NCBI GenBank assembly: GCA_035914695.1
Contig: JAMIQH010000346.1
Coordinates: 1 to 15,620, forward strand
From: JAOSJT01 sp035914695
GTDB taxonomy: Bacteria > Bacteroidota > Ignavibacteria > SZUA-365
Length of the DNA stretch: 15,620 nucleotides
Direction: 5' to 3'
Position numbers and translations under genes: made by a program. This document shows, piece by piece, positions 7,568 to 14,804 of the stretch. Under the pieces are notes generated by a model. That model was not told where the DNA came from. It saw only the letters and a program-made list of their open reading frames with translations, and searched no databases. Numbering within the stretch: position 1 is the first letter of the stretch; the number at the start of each line of letters is the position of its first letter.

Positions 7568-9424
7568 TCAACGAAGGTGAAGAAATGTGGTCGCGGCTCC
7601 CTCGCGCGAGTGCAGGCGGAGGAGATACACGCCCGGGCGCAAGGTACCGCTGTCGAGGCGCAGCGTGCCATTTCCGGCGGAAACAGTGCGATTGTACACC
7701 CGCCGCCCGAGCGCATCGTACACGTCCAGCGCGCCGTCAGCAGGCAATTCGTAGTCCACGGCAACGGAGGCGTCCACACGGGCGGGCTGCGGATACAACG
7801 CCGCGATGCGTGGCACTGTGAGGAGGCCCGGGTGCTCGACGGACGTTGCGCGCGTGAGCTGTACCGCCCAGGGCAGCACGATGGTATCCTCGGAGCTGAT
7901 GCGCATGTGGACGCGGAGAATGTGCGCGCCGGGCAAGAGCGGCGAGGTGTCCCACACGCACAGCGTGTCGCGATAGCGCTGGCGAATGGAGGGTTGGGAA
8001 ACGCGTATCGGCGCATCGGGTTCGTCGGCGCGCAGCACATCGAGCCAGTACGAAGTGAAATACACCGGCACATCCGCACCGGGCAGGAAGCGCACCGTGC
8101 CGTACACGGGCACCAGCGCGTTCACCGGCGCCTGCGACGGCTCGTCGATGCCGATCACCGCCGCCACCGCTCCCGGCCCCACCTCGGGCAGCGCGGGGAA
8201 GGTGCAATGAAACAGCGCCAGCACGCCGTTGTCGGCCGCCCGTGGAGTGAAATTCTGTATGCCGCTCTGAATGCCCACCCACTGCGAAACGCCGCGCGCC
8301 AGCACCGGAGCGCGAATGGAGGATTGGATGAATTGCATGCGCGACGAATCCTGACTGCCCACGTAGCCGCCGGAGCCATCGCAGATGCTGGACGTGACGG
8401 TCACGTTGCCACGTCCCATGGACAGGATTTCCCCGAACACGGAATTCGTCACACTCAAATCCGCCGTGCCCAGCGCGTAAAGATTCCACGCACCCACGCG
8501 GCTGCGCTGAAAGCGGATGTTGCGATCGCTTATAGGCAGTGCGTAGTCGTTGAGTGCGCTGTTGTTCACCAGGCCGGTGACGGTGGCGGCACCGGGGCCG
8601 TGAAACATCAACCCCACGGCGAGCAGATCGGCGTCGGTCACCAGCGCGTCGCTGCCCGCTTCAATCATCAGCGCCCAGCGCAGATTCACACATTCCTCGA
8701 ACGCCCATCGCGTGCCGATGCCGCTGTGCGCTGCGACGGAATCGGGATACACCCAACGATCCAGCACGTCGGTCCCGGGAATACGCATGCTGGCGCTGGC
8801 GCCGGCGGGAAGATTCAACCACGCGAGCAAGGCCGAGCAGCGCAGAAAACTGGCGGCGGCCTCGTCGAACAGCAGCACTTCGCCCAGGCCATCGCAGTCC
8901 GTGGCCTCCATGCGCGCGCGCTGCGTCACGCTCGTGGTCATCACCGCGTTGGTTACGGACGAGGCATCGAGGCGCAGCACAGCGCTGTCCATCACGGCGC
9001 AGCCCACATTGTAGCCACCGCAATCCAGCGTGCCGCCTGCCAGCCACAGCGAGGCGGTATTGCGGAGGAGAATCGATCGTTGATAGAGGAAGTCCGTCAC
9101 GAAACGCAACTGGCTCCCCTGCAACTCCACACCGCCGTTGTTGAGGATGTAGACATTGCCCCGCACACGCAGTTCGGTGGACTGCACGCGCAGCCGACCG
9201 TTGTTGAGCACGATCACATCCCCGTTCACTTCCAGAGCCGTGTCAAGCACGCGCACTTCGTTGGGATTGGGAAAGCCCACGACGAGATCCTCGGGGCCCG
9301 GCAGGATAGCGGGCGTGGACGCGCGTTGCGGCACGCGCGGCAGGGCGGGATGTGGCAGTGACTGCGCCACCGCGATGCCGGCGGTGAGCAGGCAGAGCAG
9401 AGTCACGAGGATGGAGTTTTTCAC
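7568..9424 (-). CDS. Secreted beta-helix-like protein with T9SS C-terminal sorting domain
   Basis: The 618-residue protein has a Sec signal peptide with probable cleavage after AVA (residue 20). The central part (about 55-450) is full of short strands with NNG, GGT and VT.S repeats, such as LNNGRLRV and ILNNGGVEL, typical of right-handed parallel beta-helix surface proteins. I see no catalytic motif. The last 77 residues (about 542-618) form a type IX sorting domain: YPQPARVDASVAVDYELP, then LDVYDALGRRV, then LRPGVYLLRL. Such proteins cross the outer membrane by T9SS and are released or glycan-anchored. The start is GTG at 9424, with an in-frame TAA six codons upstream and no ATG between. Only a weak GGAAAG site precedes it. 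It heads the run of glycan genes, with 18 bp to the next gene. Ligand or substrate unknown. Confidence 0.88.
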   Translation of the reverse strand: MKNSILVTLLCLLTAGIAVAQSLPHPALPRVPQRASTPAILPGPEDLVVGFPNPNEVRVLDTALEVNGDVIVLNNGRLRVQSTELRVRGNVYILNNGGVELQGSQLRFVTDFLYQRSILLRNTASLWLAGGTLDCGGYNVGCAVMDSAVLRLDASSVTNAVMTTSVTQRARMEATDCDGLGEVLLFDEAAASFLRCSALLAWLNLPAGASASMRIPGTDVLDRWVYPDSVAAHSGIGTRWAFEECVNLRWALMIEAGSDALVTDADLLAVGLMFHGPGAATVTGLVNNSALNDYALPISDRNIRFQRSRVGAWNLYALGTADLSVTNSVFGEILSMGRGNVTVTSSICDGSGGYVGSQDSSRMQFIQSSIRAPVLARGVSQWVGIQSGIQNFTPRAADNGVLALFHCTFPALPEVGPGAVAAVIGIDEPSQAPVNALVPVYGTVRFLPGADVPVYFTSYWLDVLRADEPDAPIRVSQPSIRQRYRDTLCVWDTSPLLPGAHILRVHMRISSEDTIVLPWAVQLTRATSVEHPGLLTVPRIAALYPQPARVDASVAVDYELPADGALDVYDALGRRVYNRTVSAGNGTLRLDSGTLRPGVYLLRLHSREGAATTFLHLR

Positions 9425-9460
9425 AACGCTTTCCGTATATTACGGTTTGTCCACATCGAT

Positions 9461-9489
9461 AAAGTACGGGATTCCTCCCCTCCGTTCAA
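9461..9489 (-). promoter_or_regulatory. Possible promoter for the T9SS-cargo/glycan operon
   Basis: On the minus strand, TTGAAC (9484-9489) and TACTTT (9461-9466) are separated by 17 bp, with a predicted start near 9454 and a leader of about 30 nt before the GTG at 9424. The match is partial (four and three of six bases). The -10 box shares TACTTT with the better promoter at 1833-1861. It lies in the 158-bp divergent region 9425-9582, which must also hold the promoter of the plus-strand lipoprotein gene; I could not place that one. Confidence 0.35.
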
Positions 9490-9582
9490 GAAGTGAGGGA
9501 ACCCGCCACGCGGATGGCGCGTTGAACCTCGATGTTGAGTTTTTCCGATTTTTTCCGTCTCACAATATCAGAAGAGGAAACC

Positions 9583-10500
9583 ATGAAGTATCTGGCAACC
9601 CTGAAAGCACTCGCGCTGGCCGTGGCCGTGAGTCTCACACTCGTCGCCTGCGACGAGGAGGACAGCAACCCCATCGACGCCGATCCCGATGTCAGTGCCC
9701 CCACGAGTCTGAAGGCCGCCTCCGCCGAGAGCGCCATTCTCCTGAGCTGGACCGCATCGGTGAGTGAATCCGCCAGCAACTTCGGCAGCTACGAAATCGC
9801 CGTGCTCAACAAGACCACCGGCACCTCGCTCGCCCCGCGCACCGCGGCCAAGGGCATCACCAGTTTGCGCATCGACGGATTGAAGAATGGCGACCGCTAT
9901 GAATTCACGGTGCGTTCCCTCACCACCGCCGGCAAGAAGAGCACGGGCTTCGCGCAGATCGAATGGTCGCCAGCCTATCGTCAGACGCTGGACGACATGG
10001 GCAACGTGATCAAGGTGTACGCCACGACTTCCACCAATTTCAACAGCGGCATCGATCTGTTCAACGCCGACAAAAAGGCCGAAGTGATTCCGCAGTCGGG
10101 TCAGATTTTCCGTGATCGCGGCGATCTGTACGTGTTCGCCGAGAACAACACTTCCGCGCTGTCGGTCATCAGTCCGGATCAGGCCAGCAACAAGGGTCTC
10201 GAAACGCAGTTCTCCAGTGTCGCTCCGGCCGATGCCGACGATCTCAACGCCCATCTGCTCGGCACGGCTCCGGCCACGAACAGCTACACGCTCAAGCAGT
10301 TCACCATCTCCGACGTTGCTGTGAGCACCGGCAAGGTGTACTTCGGTCGTCTGGTGCGTGGCACGGACAACTACTACTTCCGCATGCTCGTCAAGCGCGG
10401 TTCCAATGGCAAGCTCATCCAGGGCAGCGGCGCCGACCGTTACCTCGAACTCGTGGTCAGCTTCCAGGACGCGGCGAACGTGCCCTTCGCGAAGAAATAA
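9583..10500 (+). CDS. Fibronectin-III-like lipoprotein, paralogue 1
   Basis: The protein has 305 residues. It starts with a lipoprotein signal: hydrophobic 9-21 and lipobox LVAC with cysteine 23, followed by DEED. This acidic run resembles the lipoprotein export signal that sends Bacteroidetes lipoproteins to the cell surface. Residues about 38-131 look like a fibronectin type III domain: PTSLKAASAESAILLSWTAS, then YEIAVLNK, then YEFTVRSLTTAGKKS. Residues 142-305 form a second domain I do not recognise, beginning VIKVYATTSTNFNSGIDLFN and ending VSFQDAANVPFAKK. The ATG at 9583 is chosen over an in-frame ATG 17 codons upstream because it has GAGG just upstream and directly begins the signal. 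The next gene is a clear paralogue. A strong terminator follows at 10523. No T9SS sorting domain is present; function unknown. Confidence 0.85.
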   Translation: MKYLATLKALALAVAVSLTLVACDEEDSNPIDADPDVSAPTSLKAASAESAILLSWTASVSESASNFGSYEIAVLNKTTGTSLAPRTAAKGITSLRIDGLKNGDRYEFTVRSLTTAGKKSTGFAQIEWSPAYRQTLDDMGNVIKVYATTSTNFNSGIDLFNADKKAEVIPQSGQIFRDRGDLYVFAENNTSALSVISPDQASNKGLETQFSSVAPADADDLNAHLLGTAPATNSYTLKQFTISDVAVSTGKVYFGRLVRGTDNYYFRMLVKRGSNGKLIQGSGADRYLELVVSFQDAANVPFAKK

Positions 10501-10522
10501 GCTTCGCCTCGTTTTTCTCAGG

Positions 10523-10555
10523 GAAGGCCGTGTTTCGCGGCCTTCTCTTTTTTTT
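10523..10555 (+). terminator. Strong Rho-independent terminator
   Basis: A perfect 8-bp stem (GAAGGCCG 10523-10530 with CGGCCTTC 10538-10545) encloses a 7-nt loop and is followed by TC and eight consecutive Ts (10548-10555). It lies 22 bp after the stop of the first lipoprotein gene, so the two paralogues are probably transcribed separately. Confidence 0.9.
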
Positions 10556-10557
10556 GG

Positions 10558-10653
10558 GGAGAGAGTAGTGAGAATAGAGTGGGCAAGGAGGAATTCGTAT
10601 TCACGCTTTCGGATTCCGGAATCCTCCTTACTCTCCTCACCTCACTACTCTCC
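10558..10653. repeat. Imperfect long inverted repeat in the spacer between lipoprotein paralogues
   Basis: The outer arms match exactly for 12 bp (10561-10572 against 10641-10652; GAGAGTAGTGAG and its complement), with flanking GG/CC. Inner arms match imperfectly (AAGGAGGA..TTC near 10585-10596 against 10616-10629). Inside lies a 14-bp perfect palindrome, GGATTCCGGAATCC (10611-10624). The arms are purine-rich on one side and pyrimidine-rich on the other. No gene or target-site duplication was recognised. It sits just after a terminator and about 145 bp before the next gene. It may be a small non-autonomous repeat element or a structured RNA; no T-tract follows the right arm. Confidence 0.55.
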
Positions 10654-10797
10654 TTCTTCATTTGATTATTCACCGCATCTCGCCGCTTCCACAAGAGCCA
10701 GGATCGAAGCGGCACGACATTTCTCCCTGCATTTCGCTATTTTCCAGCGAACGAGAGACGCCACGCATGTTCCATCATCCATAAGCGCGAGGAAGCA

Positions 10798-11703
10798 ATG
10801 AAGCATTTGCTCTACTCCCTGTTCGCACTGTTCCTGCTCGTGGGCTTCAGTGCCTGCGACGACGATTCTCCCACCGATCCTGTGGACGCCGACGTCTCAC
10901 CGCCTTCCACGCTTCGCGCGTCTTCGGCGGATCAGGCGATTATTCTCAACTGGACGCCGTCCAGCAGCGAATCGCAGGAGAATTTCGATGGGTATCAGGT
11001 CCACGTGCTCAATAAAAGCACGAATGTGTTTTTCATCGAGAAAGCTCCGAAGGGCAGCGGCTACACCGTGCGCAACCTCGACAATGGCACGCGCTACACC
11101 GTCACGGTGCGTGCGGTGACCAAGCTCGGCAAGGAGAGCGCCAGCTTTGTGCAGATTGAATGGGCACCGGCGATTCGTCGCGCCGTGGATGTGCAGAATC
11201 AGGTGATTCGCGTGTACGCCACCACATCCACCACCTTCAACAGCGGCATCGATTTGTTCAATCCGGATGGCAAGGCCGAGGTGATTCCGCAATCCGGTCA
11301 GGCCTTCAAAGATCGCGGCGATCTTTTCGTGTACGCGCCGGACAACAATTCGCAGTTCCTCTCCATTCGCAGTCCGCACACCGCTGCCAATCAGGGCCTG
11401 GAGACGCAGTTCAGCACCGTGACCTACGACGCCAACAGTCTCGATGAGAGCTTCGCCACCACCTCGCCGCAGGTTGCCAGTTATACGAAGACCGACGTCT
11501 CGGTCACCGGCGCCACCGTGCCCATGGGCCTGGTGCTGTACGGCCGGCTGAAGCGCGGAACCGACCATCAGTATTTCCGTCTCTGCGTGAAGCGCGACCC
11601 CGCCACCGGCAAACTCGTCCGCGGCGTGGGAGCCGATCGCTACATTGAAATGGAAGTGTCCTTCCAGCTCGAGAAGAACGTCCCGTTCTCGAAAAAGCAC
11701 TGA
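10798..11703 (+). CDS. Fibronectin-III-like lipoprotein, paralogue 2
   Basis: The protein has 301 residues. The lipoprotein signal has hydrophobic 4-17 and lipobox FSAC with cysteine 20, followed by DDD, again an export-signal-like acidic run. An FN3-like domain covers about 35-124: PSTLRASSADQAIILNWTPS, then YQVHVLNKST, then YTVTVRAVTKLGKES. The C-terminal domain (136-300) closely matches paralogue 1: in its first 43 residues I count 36 identities, including FNSGIDLFN, KAEVIPQSGQ and DRGDL. Both proteins keep GLETQFS, YFR, GADRY and NVPF.KK. The ATG at 10798 has GAGGAA 4 nt upstream. No T9SS sorting domain is present. Both copies are full-length and differ mainly in the loop after GLETQFS. 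Function unknown; the structure suggests a surface adhesin or ligand-binding lipoprotein. Confidence 0.87.
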   Translation: MKHLLYSLFALFLLVGFSACDDDSPTDPVDADVSPPSTLRASSADQAIILNWTPSSSESQENFDGYQVHVLNKSTNVFFIEKAPKGSGYTVRNLDNGTRYTVTVRAVTKLGKESASFVQIEWAPAIRRAVDVQNQVIRVYATTSTTFNSGIDLFNPDGKAEVIPQSGQAFKDRGDLFVYAPDNNSQFLSIRSPHTAANQGLETQFSTVTYDANSLDESFATTSPQVASYTKTDVSVTGATVPMGLVLYGRLKRGTDHQYFRLCVKRDPATGKLVRGVGADRYIEMEVSFQLEKNVPFSKKH

Positions 11704-11720
11704 CGCATCTCTTTGCGAGG

Positions 11721-11757
11721 AAGCGCGCGCAGCGGAAGAGGGCGCGCGCTTTCTTCC
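11721..11757 (+). terminator. Hairpin terminator after the second lipoprotein gene
   Basis: AAGCGCGCGC (11721-11730) pairs perfectly with GCGCGCGCTT (11742-11751) around an 11-nt loop, 17 bp after the stop. The following TTC run (TCTTCC) is only weakly T-rich, so termination is plausible but less certain than at 10523. Confidence 0.6.
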
Positions 11758-11786
11758 CATTCCCCTACCATCAACTCGGAGCCGCG

Positions 11787-12569
11787 ATGAAACCCGCCTT
11801 CCACACCGATGAAGGCACGGGAACGCCCCTGCTTCTCGTCCACGCTTTTCCGCTCACCTCGGCGATGTGGGAAGCCCAGCGCCTGCGCTTGCGGGGGCAG
11901 TGCCGCGTGCTCACGTTCGACCTGCCAGGATTCGGACGCGGAGGACCGGTATTCCCCGATCAGAGCATCGATCACTGCGCCGATATGGCCGTGGCCCTTC
12001 TCGACACGTTGGGCATTGAGCGCGCGGTTGTAGGTGGCTGCTCCATGGGCGGCTACATCGTACTGGCAGTGCTGCGCCGCCATCCGGAGCGCCTCGCAGG
12101 GCTAATTCTGGCCAATACACGCGTGGGCGCGGACAGCGAGGAAGGCGTGGCCGGACGCATGGCGCAGATCGAACGCATTCGCACGGGCGAATTCGCCGCC
12201 GTGGTGGACGGCATGCGTCCCCGCCTGCTGGGCGCCACCACGCAGGATACCGCGCCGGAGGTGCTGCGCCTAGTGGAAGATATCACCGCGATGGCCACGC
12301 CCGAGGGTGCCATCGCCATGCTGCGCGCCATGGCGCAACGGCCCGATTCCACCGAGGCGCTGCGCACCTGCTCCGTGCCCGTGCTCTCCATCGGTGGTGC
12401 GGAGGATGTGCTGATTCCGCCGTCGGAAGCCGAGCATATCGCCGCACTCGCGCCCGACGCCACGCTTCGCATCATCCAGCTCGCCGGACATTTGAGCAAT
12501 CTTGAGCGACCGGCGAAATTCACCGATGCGGTCAAGGAGTTTCTCCTCCGCTGCGAACACTCCGGCTGA
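11787..12569 (+). CDS. Alpha/beta-fold hydrolase
   Basis: This 260-residue alpha/beta hydrolase has all expected elements: oxyanion-hole region LLLVHAFPL (15-23), strand and loop VLTFDLPGFG (41-50), nucleophile elbow GGCSMGGY with serine 86, acid aspartate 207 in GGAEDVLIP, and histidine 235 in AGHLSNLE. Length and motifs resemble the branch containing 3-oxoadipate enol-lactonases and small esterases. Specificity cannot be read from sequence. There is no signal peptide, so it is cytoplasmic. The ATG at 11787 has GGAG 5 nt upstream. The next gene, a carboxylate symporter, starts 40 bp after its stop, so the pair is probably an operon; a link such as uptake plus hydrolysis of carboxylated compounds is inference. 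Confidence 0.9.
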   Translation: MKPAFHTDEGTGTPLLLVHAFPLTSAMWEAQRLRLRGQCRVLTFDLPGFGRGGPVFPDQSIDHCADMAVALLDTLGIERAVVGGCSMGGYIVLAVLRRHPERLAGLILANTRVGADSEEGVAGRMAQIERIRTGEFAAVVDGMRPRLLGATTQDTAPEVLRLVEDITAMATPEGAIAMLRAMAQRPDSTEALRTCSVPVLSIGGAEDVLIPPSEAEHIAALAPDATLRIIQLAGHLSNLERPAKFTDAVKEFLLRCEHSG

Positions 12570-12609
12570 TTCGTACGTCCCATTTTCACAAACACCCGCA
12601 AGGGCGATC

Positions 12610-14115
12610 ATGAGTGAACAAGGCGCGATGCAAACCCCGCCACGATTGCGCACACTGGGCCTGGCGCTCGGATTGCTGGCTTTCGTCGCGGTGCTGCTGT
12701 TACCCGCACCCGAGGGATTGAGTGCGCAGGGCATGGCGGTGCTGGCCTGCGCGGTACTGCTCGCGTTGTGGTGGATGACCGAAGCCCTGCCGATACCCGT
12801 GACCTCGTTGCTGCCCATTGTGCTCTTTCCGTTGCTCGGCGTGATGAGCGTACAGGAGGCCTCGGCGCCGTATGCGGATTCGCTGGTCTTTCTCTTTCTC
12901 GGCGGCTTCATTCTGGCACTGGGCATCGAGCGCAGCCGCGCGCACAAGCGCATCGCCCTGCTGGTATTGCGCATCATGGGCGAACGACCCGCGCGCATCG
13001 TACTCGGCTTCATGCTGGCCACAGCGGGTCTTTCGCTGTGGATTTCCAACACCGCCACTGTCATGCTGATGCTGCCCATCGCGCTGGCCGTGCTCGAGCG
13101 GACGGAGCGCGGCACTGCCAAGGGCACGCAGGGCAACTTCGCCATGGCGCTGCTGCTGGGCATCGCCTATGCGGCAAGTATCGGCGGTGTGGGGACGTTG
13201 ATCGGCACGCCGCCCAACATTGTGCTCGCCGGTGTGATGGGCAAATTGCATCCCGAGCTGCCGCCCATTGGCTTCGTGCAATGGATGCTCTTCGGCATTC
13301 CCCTGGTGGTCCTGTTCCTGCCCCTGTGTTGGCTGTTGCTGGTGCGCGTGCTGCCATTCACGCGCTTGCATGGCGTGGCGGCGGTCGGTGCGGCCGCGTC
13401 GCTGGACGAGGAGTTGCGCGCGCTGGGTCCTGTTAGTCGCGTGGAGCGACGCGTGCTGCTGCTGTTTCTCGCCACCGCCCTGGGGTGGATATTTCGCGTA
13501 CCGATAGAAATCGGGACGCTGCGCATGCCGGGTCTCACCGATGTGCTGCCGCAGCTTACCGACGCGGGCATTGCGATGAGTGCCGCCGTGGCGTTGTTCC
13601 TGCTTCCCACCGGCAGTGGGACGCCCTTGCTGCAATGGCAGGACGTGCAGAAAGGCGTGCCCTGGGGCATATTGCTGCTCTTCGGCGGCGGCTTCGCTCT
13701 TGCCGAGGCCATGCGGCGCAGCGGCGTCACCTTGTATCTGGGTGGATGGATCAATTCCATGGACGGCGTGCCCGTGTTGCTCGTTATCGCCAGCGTGTGC
13801 CTGCTGCTCACCTTTCTCACCGAACTCACCTCCAACACCGCCACAGCGAGCATACTCGTGCCCGTCACCGCCGGCGCCGCGGTGGCATTGGGACAGCATC
13901 CACTCCTGCTGGCACTCCCCGCCGCGCTCAGCGCCTCCTTCGCCTTCATGCTGCCCGTGGCCACACCGCCCAATGCCATCGTCTTCTCCACCGGCCAAGT
14001 CGGCATCCGACACATGGCCACCACGGGCTTCGCGCTCAATCTGATGGGCGTCGTCCTCGTCACCGCGCTGATGTACGCGCTCGGACAATACGTTTTCGGA
14101 TTCGTGATCCTGTAA
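12610..14115 (+). CDS. DASS/SLC13-family sodium:carboxylate symporter
   Basis: This 501-residue protein has about 11-12 membrane segments. It carries both halves of the DASS inverted-repeat signature: SNTAT (146-150) and SNTAT (408-412), the sodium-binding SNT motifs, each followed by a PPN loop at GTPPN (199-203) and ATPPN (451-455). It is an inner-membrane secondary transporter probably importing C4-dicarboxylates or related anions with sodium. Sulfate or tricarboxylates are possible alternatives. The ATG at 12610 has AAGGG a few bases upstream and starts shortly before the first membrane segment. Earlier in-frame starts lie within the hydrolase gene and would add an unrelated N-terminus. 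It is co-directional with the hydrolase, 40 bp downstream. No clear terminator follows. Confidence 0.92.
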   Translation: MSEQGAMQTPPRLRTLGLALGLLAFVAVLLLPAPEGLSAQGMAVLACAVLLALWWMTEALPIPVTSLLPIVLFPLLGVMSVQEASAPYADSLVFLFLGGFILALGIERSRAHKRIALLVLRIMGERPARIVLGFMLATAGLSLWISNTATVMLMLPIALAVLERTERGTAKGTQGNFAMALLLGIAYAASIGGVGTLIGTPPNIVLAGVMGKLHPELPPIGFVQWMLFGIPLVVLFLPLCWLLLVRVLPFTRLHGVAAVGAAASLDEELRALGPVSRVERRVLLLFLATALGWIFRVPIEIGTLRMPGLTDVLPQLTDAGIAMSAAVALFLLPTGSGTPLLQWQDVQKGVPWGILLLFGGGFALAEAMRRSGVTLYLGGWINSMDGVPVLLVIASVCLLLTFLTELTSNTATASILVPVTAGAAVALGQHPLLLALPAALSASFAFMLPVATPPNAIVFSTGQVGIRHMATTGFALNLMGVVLVTALMYALGQYVFGFVIL

Positions 14116-14339
14116 GCACTGCCGGCATCGGCGTTGGCGGCAAGGGAAAGCCGACGGCGAAGCAACGGTGCCACCCTTTCGCTTGACGCAACCCGCATTA
14201 TCCCACGTCGATCCGACTCAGCCCGGATTTCCGCGTGCGTACGCCCGTCCTCCCCTGTAACCGTTTCCCTCCGCCGGTGTCTCCTATATCGGATTCGTTC
14301 ACCGGAATTCCGTACCATCAGCAGCCCAAGGATACACCC

Positions 14340-14714
14340 ATGGCCCTCGACGCCCTCGTTGAAAGCGACTTGATACGCCTCAACGAGTTTCTGGAAGCGC
14401 AGCACATACCGAAGCGGGCGATACGCGAGGAAGTGCCTTCGCTGCGTCCCGCCGCTTTCACGCTGGAACAGAATCATCCGAATCCGTTCAATCCCGTGAC
14501 AAGCATTCCCTTCACGTTGCGATACGAGCAACACGTGCGACTGGCGGTATTCGATTTACTCGGACGCGAGCTCGCGGTGCTGGTCGACGGCGTGTTGCCG
14601 GAGGGCAGGCATGAGCGGCGTTTCGACGCGGGGCAGCTTCCCGCCGGGGTGTATCAGTATCAACTGACGGCGGAGGGTGCGAGCGAAAGTCGCACATTGA
14701 CGCTGGTCAAGTAG
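14340..14714 (+). CDS. Short protein consisting mainly of a T9SS C-terminal sorting domain (orphan CTD)
   Basis: Of 124 residues, the last 85 (40-124) form a textbook type A sorting domain: FTLEQNHPNPFNPVTSIPF (40-58), VRLAVFDLLGREL (67-79), LPAGVYQYQL (100-109) and a terminal TLTLVK. The first 39 residues are charged and helical, with no signal peptide or recognised domain. The ATG at 14340 has an AAGGAT-type site nearby and matches the register. A longer in-frame start at 14235 adds a proline-rich stretch that is also not a signal peptide. Without Sec export the domain could not reach T9SS, so this may be a remnant of a larger cargo gene, or a protein whose CTD has another use. Upstream 14116-14339 holds no other gene that I can see. 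Confidence 0.75.
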   Translation: MALDALVESDLIRLNEFLEAQHIPKRAIREEVPSLRPAAFTLEQNHPNPFNPVTSIPFTLRYEQHVRLAVFDLLGRELAVLVDGVLPEGRHERRFDAGQLPAGVYQYQLTAEGASESRTLTLVK

Positions 14715-14726
14715 TGGTCGTTCGTC

Positions 14727-14751
14727 GACGGGGGAGCGTGCCTCCCCCGTC
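14727..14751 (+). terminator. Hairpin after the orphan sorting-domain gene
   Basis: A perfect 10-bp stem (GACGGGGGAG 14727-14736 with CTCCCCCGTC 14742-14751) encloses a 5-nt loop, 13 bp after the stop. There is no T-tract after it, so it may act as a weak terminator or as an RNA-stabilising structure. Confidence 0.55.
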
Positions 14752-14804
14752 CCTGTTCCCGTTACCCATCGAAATCCGCAATCACCCACGCGTACGAGGT
14801 TGTC

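Noticed and set aside
5999..9361. A 1120-codon open frame on the plus strand opposite the glycosyltransferase, adenosine-kinase-family and T9SS-cargo genes.
   Set aside because: It is histidine-, glutamine-, arginine- and alanine-rich without domains, runs antisense to four well-supported genes, and is explained by strong codon bias in G+C-rich DNA, which depletes stops in one antisense frame.
10358..10801. Plus-strand frame of 147 codons spanning the end of lipoprotein 1 and the spacer.
   Set aside because: It starts inside the first lipoprotein gene in another frame, crosses the strong terminator, and has serine/arginine-rich composition without a domain.
12700..14088. A 462-codon minus-strand frame opposite the DASS symporter.
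   Set aside because: Low-complexity H/Q/G/R composition without domains. The plus-strand symporter has both SNT and PPN signature motifs.
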